Numbered from the stretch's first letter, positions 22,376 to 33,423 are shown. The stretch: 64,000 bases of DNA from Meghimatium bilineatum (GCA_034231615.1 CM067311.1:16549199-16613198), one strand, 5' to 3'. Translations and numbers: made by a program. The notes: generated by a model not told the origin, from the letters alone.

Positions 22376-22720
22376 GAAGAAGACACTATTCTCATGAAAA
22401 CACAGAATCTTGAACAGTCATTTCTTCTGCAAGATCATCAACTATTAAACTATCCAAGAACATTTGCTGCCCGATTATGGCTTATTGACCACTCACGAAG
22501 GACATAGTTCTAACTGAATTTTCATAACTCGATATAACAAATAGTCATCATGACTTGTGATGGACGAACATATGTTTCAAGGGTGCACAACCAGAAGGTA
22601 CTTTTTTAAAATCTTGCTTACATTTTAAGCCTAGGAATCACAAGAGAGTAATGAGAAACTCTTTGTACGACACATAAATAGACAGACACAAATAAAGACG
22701 GACAAACAGATATGCAAACG
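22376..22720. other. Unassigned sequence
   Basis: Nothing recognised. Confidence 0.4.
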
Positions 22721-22724
22721 TACA

Positions 22725-22881
22725 TTTTTTATATACATGCAGACAGACAGATAGATAAGACAGACAGAAAGATAGACAGACAGGCAAACAGACAGACATA
22801 TCGATTGATGGATGGATGGATGGATGGATTTATGGACGAACGGACCGACCGACGGACAGGCAGACAGGTAGACACTCAGAT

Positions 22882-22945
<64 letters not shown>

Positions 22946-22985
22946 GGATGGATGGATGGATGGATGGATGAATGGATGGATAGCT
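22725..22985. repeat. Compound tetranucleotide microsatellite (GACA/GATA/GATG)
   Basis: Blocks of GACA, then GATG, GACG and (GATA) runs, then (GGAT). The minus-strand frame of I, H, P, S, Y and L is repeat-driven. Confidence 0.95.
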
Positions 22986-23039
22986 ATAATTTCGATACAC
23001 GTTATAAGCAATGCATGTTATCCTAATTTTTGCAAACGC

Positions 23040-23296
23040 TGAGACAGCAAGGTTAAATGTCAGAGGTCAAAAATAACGCATGCGCGTTGCGTCTCTTCAT
23101 GACACCCCTCTTACCAATAAACTCTATACGTGACGATTTCCTTTTCCAAATGATTTTTCTCTACATAAATAATACAGACGAAAGCATACGTTGTTTTTTT
23201 TTTATGAACAGCTGGTGAAACATAAAACTAGGCCACATACGATATTATTTAAATACTGAAGGGAACTGAATTATTCTCCAAGACTCAAGATAGAAT
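23040..23296 (+). promoter_or_regulatory. Possible promoter region
   Basis: Contains ACGCATGCGCGTTGCG at about 23076-23091, whose GCATGCGC core resembles an NRF-1-type palindrome, and TACGTGACG at 23127-23135. CpG dinucleotides are unusually frequent for this AT-rich DNA. It lies directly upstream of a good-context ATG at 23297. Speculative: no TATA box or known initiator is apparent. Confidence 0.25.
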
Positions 23297-23385
23297 ATGG
23301 CGGGAGAGGCATCACTGATGTATTTACCTCTAGACCGAAGGGGTAAAAAGACGTTTTTTAAGGTTTGCAAACAAAGAAAGTTCAA
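23297..23385 (+). CDS. Possible first coding exon, unknown protein
   Basis: ATGGCGGGAG at 23297 has G at +4 and opens 29 codons reading MAGEASLMYLPLDRRGKKTF then FKVCKQRKF. The frame reaches CAA|GTGAGTG at 23386, a strong 5' splice-site consensus, just before an in-frame TGA. The basic, non-repetitive peptide and the CpG-bearing upstream region fit a first exon on the plus strand. I do not recognise the protein and could not find a convincing second exon downstream, where the DNA is repeat-rich. It could be a chance frame. Confidence 0.25.
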
Positions 23386-23687
23386 GTGAGTGCTACTGGT
23401 TTCCTTTTTTATGAAATGTGTGTAACGCTTGGCTAAGAGACGGGTCCCACGTGGACTCTCTTTTTATTGCTGAAAGAGAATGTAAAAGAAATATTGCGAA
23501 TGGAAGAAAACTGTATTCAATAGTTCAGGTTATGGATGTCTCATGAGGATTTATTCATATAGCACACACAAAAAATGATATGGTTTTTTTAAAACGGAAC
23601 GGCAAATGATATTGTTATGCTAAAGCCATGATTCCGCTTAATCAAGTTGCGCTATTTCAAAGTTAAAAATCACTACAAAATCTTAAA

Positions 23688-23830
23688 CGAAGACGGATAT
23701 GTCAGCCCATTGGTGCAAATAAAACAGCAATACTTTTCTCTAGACCACATTGTTGAAATATAGTAGTATCGTTGTCCTGCTACAAGATAGATCCAGCGGA
23801 GTTTGAAAATAAATGTTGTAGAAGAGAAGA
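23688..23830 (+). mobile_element. Family A short retroelement, diverged
   Basis: CGAAGACGGATATGTCAGCC to GTAGAAGAGAAGA, with shared blocks GTGCAAATAAAACAGC, GTCCTGCTACAAGATAGATC and GGAGTTTGAAAATAAA. Confidence 0.7.
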
Positions 23831-23839
23831 CACATCACG

Positions 23840-24440
23840 GCACTGGAAAATATAGCAGCATAATAGATGACACAATACGAGAGAAGTGGACAAAAACATG
23901 TGACAGTTAATGCTCTGTTTAAGGCACAATCTAGGACATGTCAAATACAGGAAGATTATGAAATGTCCTGCCAATAGGAAATTACTACTACTAAAACAAT
24001 ATAACAAACACGTGACATCAAATAATTGAAGCATTTTGTGTATATTGTCAAGAAGAAGATACATTTGAATATTCTTACTTCAACATAGAGTAAACATATC
24101 ACATTACTATCAAAGTACGGTTCTGGTTTTGAACACGTGTCCCCCAATTTGAGTATTTCCCTTTGCTTTGTTTATCAGTTTATGTTTATCATGTATTAAT
24201 TTAATTATAAATTTTATTTAGGGTTAGGGTTAGTTATCTAATATAAAAATGTGTAGGTGTTATGTGTTTCCAGTGATTAGCATAACTGAAGTGCCTTGTT
24301 CCAACCTTGCCTGTTTTATTCTACAAGTCCTTTTTTGGATTTACAAAAGTCTTTCCCATGACAAACTGTGCCCTCTCTAAGTTTCTTTTTCAGTTCAATA
24401 TTACGACGGCCACCAAGTGTTTTTAGGGCTTCAAGGAAAC
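23840..24440. other. Unassigned sequence
   Basis: No gene recognised. GGGTTAGGGTTAG at 24222-24234 is a short telomere-like match only. Confidence 0.4.
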
Positions 24441-24540
24441 TAGACAACAACAAGACTACTTCAAGACAACCAGACAACAGCATGGCTGCTTCAGTGCAAC
24501 TCAACAAGACTACTTCAAGGCAACGACAAAATTGTTTCAA

Positions 24541-24920
24541 GTCAATTAGACTACTCTCCTCCATACTTCTACTCTCCTCCATACTTCTACTCTCCTACAG
24601 ACTTCTACTCACCTCCAGACCTCTACTCTCCTCCATACATCTACTCTCCTCCATTCTTCTACTCTCCTCCATACTTCTACTCTCCTCCATACATCTACTC
24701 TCCTCCATACTTCTACTCTCATCCATACATCTACTCTCCTCCATACTTCTACTCTCCTCCATACGTCTACTCTCCTCCATACTTCTACTCTCCTCCATAC
24801 ATCTACTCTCCTCCATACTTCTATTCTCCTCCATACGTCTACTCTCCTCCATACTTCTACTCTCCTCCATACTTCTATTCACCACCAGACTTCTAACCTT
24901 CAGAGGTCTACTCACCTCCA
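24541..24920. repeat. 18-bp minisatellite, about 19 copies (YSPPYF frame)
   Basis: The unit is TACTCTCCTCCATACTTC. One plus-strand frame, open from about 24443 to a TAA at 24894-24896, reads (YSPPYF/I)n, a tyrosine-proline hexapeptide like those of structural or adhesive proteins. A second plus frame reads (LLSSIL)n, and the minus strand reads (MEESRS)n. No in-frame ATG precedes the YSPPY frame, so I list it as a repeat. Confidence 0.9.
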
Positions 24921-25086
24921 AATTTCTATTCTTAACACTGAAAGTACCACGTATCGCGGCAGCTAGAAACTCGCTCTCGTATCTAAACCAGAGATACGGT
25001 CAAGTGTGTCAATCTCATTTAATGCTGTGTCGATTTTTTAAACCTATGTACGGTTGTTTTTTTTTACAGTGACTGAGAGCGGTTTT

Positions 25087-25118
<32 letters not shown>

Positions 25119-25121
25119 TTC
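25087..25121. repeat. (AT)n microsatellite
   Basis: About 17 AT dinucleotides. Confidence 0.95.
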
Positions 25122-25880
25122 CTGTTCCTCACATTCACTAACCCACACCGCACAAAGCTGTGGGGGGGGGGGGGACATTTCCTCAAATTGGTAACTCACA
25201 ATTATTACTTTTTCTTGTAAAATACCGCCTTAGAGATATGGTGGTTTGAACTTCATTCACATTCTGTCTCGCCGACTCCCCCGTTCTCTTAGGGTCACAT
25301 TCCTCAACTCTCATGAATGGCAAGCAAACAGTTGTACCTGCAAATCAGCTGATTGCTGTCAATAACGTACTGCTAGGGTGTGGCTAACAATTTGCATTGG
25401 TTGCATTTTGTGCGGAGGCGTGGCGTTGTGATAAAAAGCTGGACTGGATTAGTGTAAAGGTTGTTGGAAATAAGATCCGAATGTTTCCGGTAAAGTTTAC
25501 TAGAAGAAATTGTTTGAGATAAGCAAGCAAACTAAACACTGTACAAGTGCACGAAATAAACCGTACAGACAACACATGGTATTTTTGTTATACATGTAAC
25601 TAGTATTAGCCCGTCCATACAAAATGGGGAAAGTGGGGTCCAAACCTACCCTCCGTCTTTACATAATAGAAAGAAAAAAAAATACACATTGTATTAATTC
25701 TACAAAACAAGAAAACAAATACTTTCCCCAATCCGTGAGATAAAACTACTGTAAGTATTGAGTTGTTTTTGTTTTTTTCCACGGTCTCCCAAAACGAGGT
25801 GAAAAGTTTTTGTAAAACCTTATCTCTTCTTTGCAGATTTATTTAGTACAAAGAATTCATGAATGAATGAATAAACCCGT
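25122..25880. other. Unassigned sequence
   Basis: Contains G13 at 25162-25174. No gene recognised. A minus frame at 25384-25575 has no motif. Confidence 0.4.
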
Positions 25881-25886
25881 AACCCG

Positions 25887-26170
25887 TCAGGGTCGTAGGG
25901 GTTCCACATTGGATGCTTCAGCACACATAATCCTCCAGCGATTTCTGTCTTCAACGATGTGGAGGTGTGAGGAAAAATCTTGTCCTGTCCATTCCTTGAT
26001 GTTGTTTGCCTTTATTTGCCCTCCTCTGCTTCTCCCCCTCTGACCCCCCCATCCCCCCCCAGTATTGTTTTGACAAGGAATCATATCTGCATACATGTCC
26101 AAACCATGCTAGTTTTCGTCGTTTCACTATTGAAAGAAATGGTTCTTGTACACCTCCATACATCTCTATT
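25887..26170 (-). pseudogene. LINE RT C-terminal fragment
   Basis: The complement encodes FLSIVKRRKLAWFGHVCRYD, SLSKTILGGDGG, then IKANNIKEWTGQ and RNRWRIMCAEASNVEPLRP. KRRKLAWFGHV, followed by N-I-K-E-W-T and R-x-x-W-R-x-x-x-A-E, is a standard LINE C-terminus. A C-run (26045-26060) lies at the frame break. Confidence 0.8.
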
Positions 26171-26418
26171 TTATTTCTTACCGTGATAACATAAATGGTG
26201 TTTCTTTGTTATACTTTCGTTATCGTATTTTCGTCCCAAAGGTATATCTATTACCTTTATATGCGTGTTATGTTATATCCATCAACTTATCTGATTAATA
26301 AAATGATCACAGAGATATCAGCCAAGGTAAGTGACGTCGTGGATAAGCTTAAACTTAGTTTGCATAAGCAAAGCATAAGCTTAGTTTGCAAAAAAGTTCC
26401 GGTATGTTTTTACCTATG

Positions 26419-26630
26419 TCCGGCTCTGTGCCGGACTGGTACAGAGCTCGTCTTTGTCGGTCAAGGTACCGAGTTCGATCCCTGCTACAGGCAATTGTGC
26501 ATCCGAACTTTTCAGAAATAAATGGCTAACTGTTGAACTTATTTACATTCCTAGAAAATCACTACAGCCAAAAAAACAAAAACAAAAACGCTGTGTTGAC
26601 GGGTCCGTCCTGAATAGGATGCGATACCAA
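26419..26630 (+). mobile_element. tRNA-derived SINE (family T1)
   Basis: Starts TCCGGCTCTGTGCCGGACTG and carries a box B ACCGAGTTCGATCCC. The body continues GCAATTGTGCATCCGA, ATTTACATTCCTAGAAAATC and ACTACAGCCA. The box A region is damaged. Homologous to the better copy at 45144-45351. Confidence 0.8.
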
Positions 26631-26842
26631 TTTCTAAACACCCCTCCCCCTCCCACCCGATATAACACAAACAGACACAATTCATTACTTCGAAAATATT
26701 TATAAAAATGTTGTTATATAATGCGTACACCAATAAAGATTGCTAACATTTGTGAACAGTTCCTTGAGAACAAATGCAAATGTTAATACAATTTTATTGG
26801 AAGGGGAAAACTTTTTAAAATAATTGAAACAAGATTACCCCG

Positions 26843-26928
26843 CAGAAGACGGATGTGTCGGGCCATGGCGTAAATAAAACGACGATACAACGCATTTACA
26901 TTCTCTGGTCTACATCTTACTGGAAACT
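26843..26928 (+). mobile_element. Family A fragment truncated by a minisatellite
   Basis: CAGAAGACGGATGTGTCGGG to CTTACTGGAAACTGT. The minisatellite takes over exactly within the family A block TGCTGGAAATCT, and its unit contains GAAACTGT, so the array may have been seeded from the element's own sequence. Confidence 0.75.
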
Positions 26929-27368
26929 GTACTACACTTACAACGGACAGAGAGTGTTAGAAACTGTACTACACTGACAACAGACAGAGAGTGTTAGAAA
27001 CTGTACTACACTGACAACGGAAGGAAAGTGTTAGAAACTGTACTACACTGACAACAGACAGAAAGTGTTAGAAACTGTACTACACTGACAACGGACAGAA
27101 AGTGTTAGAAACTAACTACACTGACAACGGACAGAAAGTGTTAGAAACTGTACTACACTGACAACGGACAGAAAGTGTTAGAAACTGTACTACACTGACA
27201 ACGGACAGAAAGTGTTAGAAACTGTACTACACTGACAACAGACAGAAAGTGTTAGAAACTGTACTACACTGACAACGGACAGAAAGTGTTAGAAACTGTA
27301 CTACACTGACAACGGACAGAAAGTGTTAGAAACTGTACTACACTGACAACGGACAGAAAGTGTTAGAA
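26926..27368. repeat. 37-bp minisatellite, 12 copies
   Basis: The unit core is CAGAAAGTGTTAGAAACTGT then ACTACACTGACAACGGA. Confidence 0.95.
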
Positions 27369-27468
27369 AACCATTACAGTCTTTCTGCATTGATGAACAG
27401 TTACATAATCCGATTTAAAAAAAAAATACTTCGTATTAAAATTCTCAATGAATCTTTGTTGTAACAGA

Positions 27469-29058
27469 AACATGGTGTACCAGAACAGTGTTGTACTAGA
27501 TCAATGTTGTACTAGAACAGTGTTGTACTAGATCAATGTTGTACTAGAACAGTGTTGTACTAGAGCAATGTTGTACTAGAACAGTGTTGTACTAGAGCAA
27601 TGTTGTACTAGAACAGTGTTGTACTAGATCAATGTTGTACCAGAACAATGTTGTACCAGAACAGTGTTGTACTAGAGCAATGTTGTACTAGAACAGTGTT
27701 GTACTAGAGCAATGATGTACCAGAACAATGTTGTACCAGAACAGTGTTGTACTAGAGCAATGTTGTACTAGAACAGTGTTGTACTAGAGCAATGATGTAC
27801 CAGAACAATGTTGTACCAGAACAGTGTTGTACTAGAGCAATGTTGTACTAGAACAGTGTTGTACTAGAGCAATGATGTACCAGAACAATGTTGTACCAGA
27901 ACAGTGTTGTACTAGAGCAATGTTGTACTAGAACAGTGTTGTACTAGAACAGTGTTGTACTAGAACAGTGTCGTACTAGATCAATGTTGTACCAGAGCAA
28001 TGTTGTACTAGAGCAATGATGTACCAGAACAATGTTGTACCAGAACAGTGTTGTACTAGAGCAATGTTGTACTAGAACAGTGTTGTACTAGAACAGTGTT
28101 GTACTAGAGCAATGTTGTACTAGAACAATGTTGTACTAGAACAGTGTTGTACTAGAGCAATGTTGTACTAGAACAGTGTTGTACTAGATCAATGTTGTAC
28201 TAGAACAGTGTTGTACTAGATCAATGTTGTACTAGAACAGTGTTGTACTAGATCAATGTTGTACTAGAACAGTGTTGTACTAGATCAATGTTGTACTAGA
28301 ACAGTGTTGTACTAGATCAATGTTGTACCAGAACAATGTTGTACCAGAACAGTGTTGTACTAGAGCAATGTTGTACTAGAACAGTGTTGTACTAGATCAA
28401 TGTTGTACTAGAACAGTGTTGTACTAGATCAATGTTGTACTAGAACAGTGTTGTACTAGATCAATGTTGTACTAGAACAGTGTTGTACTAGATCAATGTT
28501 GTACTAGAACAGTGTTGTACTAGATCAATGTTGTACCAGAACAATGTTGTACCAGAACAGTGTTGTACTAGAGCAATGTTGTACTAGAACAGTGTTGTAC
28601 TAGAGCAATGATGTACCAGAACAATGTTGTACCAGAACAGTGTTGTACTAGAGCAATGTTGTACTAGAACAGTGTTGTACTAGAGCAATGTTGTACTAGA
28701 ACAGTGTTGTACTAGAGCAATGTTGTACTAGAACAGTGTTGTACTAGAACAGTGTTGTACCAGAACAATGTTGTACTAGAACAATGTTGTACTAGAACAG
28801 TGTTGTACCAGAACAATGTTGTACTAGAACAGTGTTGTACTAGAGCAATGTTGTACTAGAACAGTGTTGTACTAGAACAGTGTTGTACCAGAACAGTGTT
28901 GTACTAGAACAGTGTTGTACTAGATCAGTGTTGTACCAGAACAGTGTCGTACTAGAACAGTGTTGTACCAGAACAGTGTTGTACTAGAGCAATGATGTAC
29001 CAGAACAATGTTGTACTAGAACAATGTTGTACTAGAACAGTGTTGTACCAGAGCAATG
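27469..29058. repeat. 16-bp satellite with a 32-bp dimer, about 99 monomers
   Basis: The monomer is AACAGTGTTGTACTAG. Alternate monomers differ as ATCAATGTTGTACTAG, AGCAATGTTGTACTAG, AGCAATGATGTACCAG or AACAATGTTGTACCAG. Many stretches form strict 32-bp dimers, and a 96-bp block ending in GATGTACCAG recurs several times, so it has nested higher-order structure. Confidence 0.97.
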
Positions 29059-29282
29059 ATCCTAACAGACTTTCAGCAGATTTAACTTCTTGATGACTTC
29101 CGGTAAAATGGAGCGAAGTGACAGTTGTGTTATTTCTTGTGTCCACAAATGGAAGTCTACTTCAATGTTCAGGATTCTTCGCATGGAATATGTGGTTTAT
29201 TTCTGTATGTGTTAGTTAGAGATCGCAGTGTAGACATATAAATTCCATGATACAACACTGAGGCAGGATTAGCAAACCGTTT

Positions 29283-30082
29283 GTGAGAACACAGTGGCTC
29301 GTAGTAAAATTAAAATGGAGTTTTCTGAAGAGAGATGCAATCTTCGCCCTCAAACAGCTATCAGTAGGAGCGACAGAACATAAACAAGACTTATATTTAA
29401 CTTTCGTGGACCAAGAAAAAGCTTTCGACGGAGTGGATAGATCACAGCTATGGATAACACTACAGACATATGGAGTTCAACAGCATCTGATAAATCTTTG
29501 TCAGAACATATACGTCGATGGTCAATGCGCAATAAGAGCGAGCATCAGGTACATCAGGTAATTTCCAAATTCGCTCGGGAGTGAGGCAGGGATGTGTACT
29601 ATCCCCCTGTTATTTATAACATACATATACACATTTGCAAAGTAGCAAAGACAACGGAAGAAAACAACATGAAGGATAACTTAAATTAAACGAATTGATA
29701 TTTGCAGACGACCAAGTACTCGTAAAATTATCAGAAGAGCAACTACAAAGACAAATAGGCAGATTACATCAAACATGCCAAACCTTTAACATGAAGATAA
29801 ACATAGAAAAGACCGAAGTAATGAAGATAGGAAGAACAGAAAGAAACGGAAACAACAGACTTAAACAAGTGACAGAATTCACATACCTAGGAAATAATAT
29901 AACACGGAAAGAGCAGCAAAGAAATACTCAATAGATGTAGTAAATATACCAAGTCCTAGGGCAAATGACACCAATCTTTATAAACAAAAATGTAGACTTA
30001 AACACCAAAATAAAACACTGTTCAAAACGATTCTTATGTCAACTCTGTGCTACCAATTCGAAACGTGGACAATGACATCCTG
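29283..30082 (+). pseudogene. LINE reverse transcriptase (palm and thumb) fragment
   Basis: Reads DAIFALKQLSVGATEHKQDL, then motif A LTFVDQEKAFDGVDR, then LINLCQNIYVDGQCAIRASI. After a frameshift it has motif B SGVRQGCVLSP, another frameshift, then motif C LIFADDQVLV at 29693-29722, and NMKINIEKTEVMKIGR. The end near 30082 encodes TILMSTLCYQFETWTM. The catalytic aspartates are still visible, but at least two frameshifts and several stops break the frame. A reverse-oriented family B element follows from 30096. Confidence 0.9.
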
Positions 30083-30095
30083 CTGACTCCAACAG

Positions 30096-30235
30096 TTCTT
30101 TCTTCTTTATCTTCTGCACTCATTCTCAAGCTCCTGCAAATTAGCAGGATCTAATTAGTAGAACGGAATGCGTTGTGCTATACTTTACATTCGCTACAAT
30201 ATCTGCGCCTTATGGGTCCGACACATTGGAGTTCA
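30096..30235 (-). mobile_element. Family B fragment, reverse orientation
   Basis: TTCTTCTTTATCTTCTGCAC, TCATTCTCAAGCTCCTGCAA, GGAATGCGTTGTG, ATATCTGCGCCTTATGGG: the reverse of the family B 3' half. It interrupts the LINE series at 29283-30600. Confidence 0.7.
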
Positions 30236-30419
30236 AAATGACTTCTTGGTCATATTGACCCTTTATAAGATGACATAGCCAACCCTCAAACCCTCCTTAG
30301 TCGCGTATTACGACGTACATCGCAGGTAACATTGTTACTCTTCTTTGCTTCACTTTTAAGCCCCATTAACACACGGACGCTGCATGTATTTTGAGAAGGA
30401 ACTCTATTTAAATAGACTA

Positions 30420-30600
30420 AGACTGGTTCCATCACATGTGTCCATGTAGACAAGCAGCACAAACCCCGGAACATATCCAACAAGACTGCATTACACTAAA
30501 CCAGTTGATGGAGAAGCACTGACCCACAGAGGTAACCCACAGAAATCTGTATGGAGACCTTAATAAGCTTTGAAATACAACAACATTTATCAAGGGGTCA
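30420..30600 (+). pseudogene. LINE RNase H-type C-terminus
   Basis: Translation reads HHMCPCRQAAQTPEHIQQDC, ITLNQLMEKH, a stop, then PTEVTHRNLYGDLNKL. The C-x-C...QTPEH...QDC block matches the tail after RNase H. In-frame stops are present. Confidence 0.75.
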
Positions 30601-30850
30601 TGTGACGTACTCTCTCCAGAACGTTGTCTTCCCAATGAAGTCCCTGAACCCTTCTGTCTTGAGCCATTCCGCTTGCATTTTCCAACGAAGTATTCGTGTT
30701 ATCTTTAGTGTCGTCAGTCCGTCGTCTTCTTAGTTTACCATTTCTACTTCCCACAGGTGCTCTTCTCTCCATACTTTGTTTTTCTAAACAGTCGTCCCTC
30801 TATATTTGTCCAAACAGGTGTAGTTTTCTGTTTGTTATACGTGCTGTGTA
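30590..30850 (-). pseudogene. LINE C-terminal fragment (RRRWTDD type)
   Basis: The complement reads MERRAPVGSRNGKLRRRRTD, DTKDNTNTSLENASGMAQDR, then VLERVRHMT. It matches the fragments at 32575-33012, 35766-35990 and 61100-61325. Confidence 0.75.
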
Positions 30851-30869
30851 GACAAGTTAAAATGCAACC

Positions 30870-31010
30870 ATGAAGAAGAAGAATAAACTCAGAAAACAGA
30901 ACAACATATAGTTACATATTCTGTTGTTTCAGCAGATAGCAAACTCTGAAAAAAAGAACAACATATGGTTTCATATTCTGTTGTTTCAGCAGATAGCGCC
31001 ACTCCTTACG
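30870..31010. repeat. About 72-bp direct duplication
   Basis: Two copies of a block containing CATATTCTGTTGTTTCAGCA followed by GATAGC. Confidence 0.85.
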
Positions 31011-31625
31011 TTTATTATTTCTGTAAACTGTCTTCCCATGTTTGTTTTATCTTGCCCTGCGCTGTGTCCCAACCTCATATAAATACACTAGAGATACTAC
31101 TTGTCGACACGGCACTTCGTATGGAAACCCCCAAACATTAATTTGACCAGGTCAGATAACTTTGTGTTTGGTTCAACGGATCGTCGTATCAATAGATCCA
31201 GTGAAGTTTTCTTTTCCAGACGGGAGGTCTAGGAAACTCATACAATATGGATTACAATGTTTGACACTAGCGTTATTGTTTGCCTTCTTCACTGAGGACC
31301 TTTCCTTCCAAATCAAATCAGACCTGATAACTTCACCGCTGTATCTCCCACAGTGAGACGTGTTGTGAGAGCCATCAAATGTCTGTTGACCACAGGAGTT
31401 GAGGAGTGACTTAACACTTTTGACTTGTTTTGTTTTTGCTTCCTGTCGCAGATTGCTAAGTAGAGTTCGTGTAAATGCACGATTTTGCTGTGAGAAATTC
31501 ACAGATTTCAAAATGTCATGTTTCTGCTGGATTTATTTGTTTAAAAAAAAACTTATTAACATCTTGACTTCGAAAGATTTCTTGTACACAGGCCACATCC
31601 TTTCGCGGTATGTTATTGAATTACG
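31011..31625. other. Unassigned sequence
   Basis: No gene or repeat recognised. Opposite-strand frames overlap here without known motifs. Confidence 0.35.
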
Positions 31626-31960
31626 TTGGTTGGTTAGTTGGTTGGTTGGTTGCTGATCCAGCAGTCCATGCTCTTTCACCCAATGCCATTGTGTGATATA
31701 TGCATGTGTTTGTGAAAATTTTTGTTTCATATAAGGTGTTCCATCTATCTGGCCCTGGAGAGAGAAGCATTTTTCTGACATCATTAAGTAATGGACATTC
31801 AAAAAGGTGGTGGTCAATAGTTTATTAGGAATGTACGCACAGCGGGTCTCCTGAAGTGTGTTGTGGTTGTATTCTGTTCATGTGATTGTTAAGCTGTACA
31901 TGTTGTGTTCGCAGTCGGAAAATGATGCTCTGGTCTTCCCTTCCCAGGAGGTTGGTTTTG
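31626..31960 (-). pseudogene. LINE RNase H-type C-terminus with (AACC)n tail
   Basis: The complement reads EDQSIIFRLRTQHVQLNNHM, NRIQPQHTSGDPLC, then after two stops TIDHHLFECPLLNDVRKMLL, RWNTLYETKIFTNTCIYHTM, ALGERAW, and AACCAACC repeats. The F-R-L-R-T, D-P-L-C and D-H-H-x-F-E-C-P series is a LINE C-terminal signature. Same family as 5400-5575. Confidence 0.8.
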
Positions 31961-32450
31961 TCTTTAGATTAGATCACGCTTTGATACAATGTATTATCAG
32001 TAGGCACAACGTTTCAAGGCTATTAGTTGGGCGTTACCCCTATGAGTAAAAGGCTTCCTGTCACTATTTTGCACACTACAAAGCCATAACGGTCTCCAAA
32101 TAAAGACCTTCCAACTGAATTAATTAGGACTCCATTCTTTACGTTTTTGATTTACTGTTGTACTTTCGGTTCGTCGCTATTTAACTACTTGGAATCGCAT
32201 GCCACAAATAGCCAAGGCGACTCCAAGTATAGGACAAACCGAAAGCCAGTACTGTTATCTAGAATTGTCCAGTCATGTGACAATTCTAGATAACAGGTCT
32301 TAATGGAGACCATGGTGGCAAAGCACGGCCAAGAGTTTGGAGTCTGCGTACGAAATAGAGCTCTGAAGAATCTACCCCATTGCACAAAAGAGCATGAGAC
32401 CTCTATTGCTGGTAATTCCCGGAGATCCAAACAAAAACAAAACACTTTAG
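31961..32450. other. Unassigned sequence
   Basis: Contains a short inverted repeat (TATCTAGAATTGTC at about 32257 and GACAATTCTAGATA at about 32278), which could form a hairpin. No gene recognised. Confidence 0.4.
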
Positions 32451-32452
32451 GT

Positions 32453-32521
32453 ATGTCCAGTATATGCTACATGAGGCGTGTCCAGTATATGCTACATGAG
32501 GCGTGTCCAGTATATGCTACC
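32453..32521. repeat. 23-bp repeat, 3 copies
   Basis: The unit is GTCCAGTATATGCTACATGA plus GGC. Confidence 0.9.
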
Positions 32522-32574
32522 TGTTGATGTAGGACTGTATTTAATCTTATTATTTGCTTGTTCTTATTTGCTTC

Positions 32575-33012
32575 TTAGATCATACATTTTTCCAGTTGTA
32601 ACATACACATGTGAGACTTGGACAATAATTAGAACAACGGAAAAAAGAATATTGGTTTTCGAACTGAAGTGTTATAGGGCAATATTAAGAATTTCCTGGA
32701 CAGAAAAGATAAGGAATATTGAGATTTTTGAGTATGTTGAATATGGAGGAAGGATGGCTGGTGAATACAATTTTACATAGAAAATTGAAATATTTCGGAC
32801 AAATAAAAAGACAATACGGCATGGAAAGACGCATGTAGAGGGCAGAATTCCGGGAAGTAGACGAAGAGGTAGATATAGAAGGAGATGGACGGATAACACC
32901 AAAGACTATACGAAGATATCATTGGAGCAGTCAGACATATTTGCACAGGATAGAGTCGGGTTCAGAACATCAATTGCAAAAACAGCTTTCTGGAAAGAAT
33001 ATGTCATGTGAT
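32575..33012 (+). pseudogene. LINE RT C-terminal region
   Basis: Reads VVTYTCETWTIIRTTEKRIL, VFELKCYRAILRISWTEKIR, then in shifted frames GSRRRGRYRRRWTDNTKD and SLEQSDIFAQDRVGFRTSIA followed by KTAFWKEYVM and a stop. This is a fairly complete C-terminal domain. Homologous short pieces lie at 30590, 35766 and 61100. Confidence 0.85.
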
Positions 33013-33237
33013 GATGGTTTGCTTGTTATTTCTAATGACTTCGTCTCGGTATCTCTCATTATATTCTCTTGTTTCATTACCATGCCTTTTTTCTGCTGCA
33101 ATTATTCTCAGAGATAGGATGGTTAGCAAGATGTAGTCTCAGAAGAGAGTCTGCTGTATAGTGGTTTATAGCTTGGCAAAATGTACGCCTTTCGGGATAA
33201 TACATCAAACTTGACATTTTATGATTCCATTGATCAT

Positions 33238-33422
33238 CTGCCCAGTTCTATAGTGGGAAATACATAGCACGTATTGTTCGGCAGTCAAGGTACGAAGGTA
33301 GGAGGTTCAATTCCCCTAACCCTCACCCCACACAAGCAGCTGTGCATTCGATCGTACTGAACGCAAATATTGCCAAGAAATCCACCACAGCCAGTAAAAT
33401 ACGTAGTTGATAGCTCCTCGTC
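33238..33422 (+). mobile_element. tRNA-derived SINE (family T1), diverged
   Basis: Head CCCAGTTCTATAGTGGGAAA. Box B-like GGAGGTTCAATTCCCC, then CAGCTGTGCATTCGA, CCACCACAGCCA and GTTGATAGCTCCTCGTCC, in the same order as the copy at 45144-45351. Confidence 0.7.
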
Positions 33423-33423
33423 C

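Noticed and set aside
24220-24236. Telomeric repeat (TTAGGG)n
   Set aside because: Only about two and a half units; not an interstitial telomere array.
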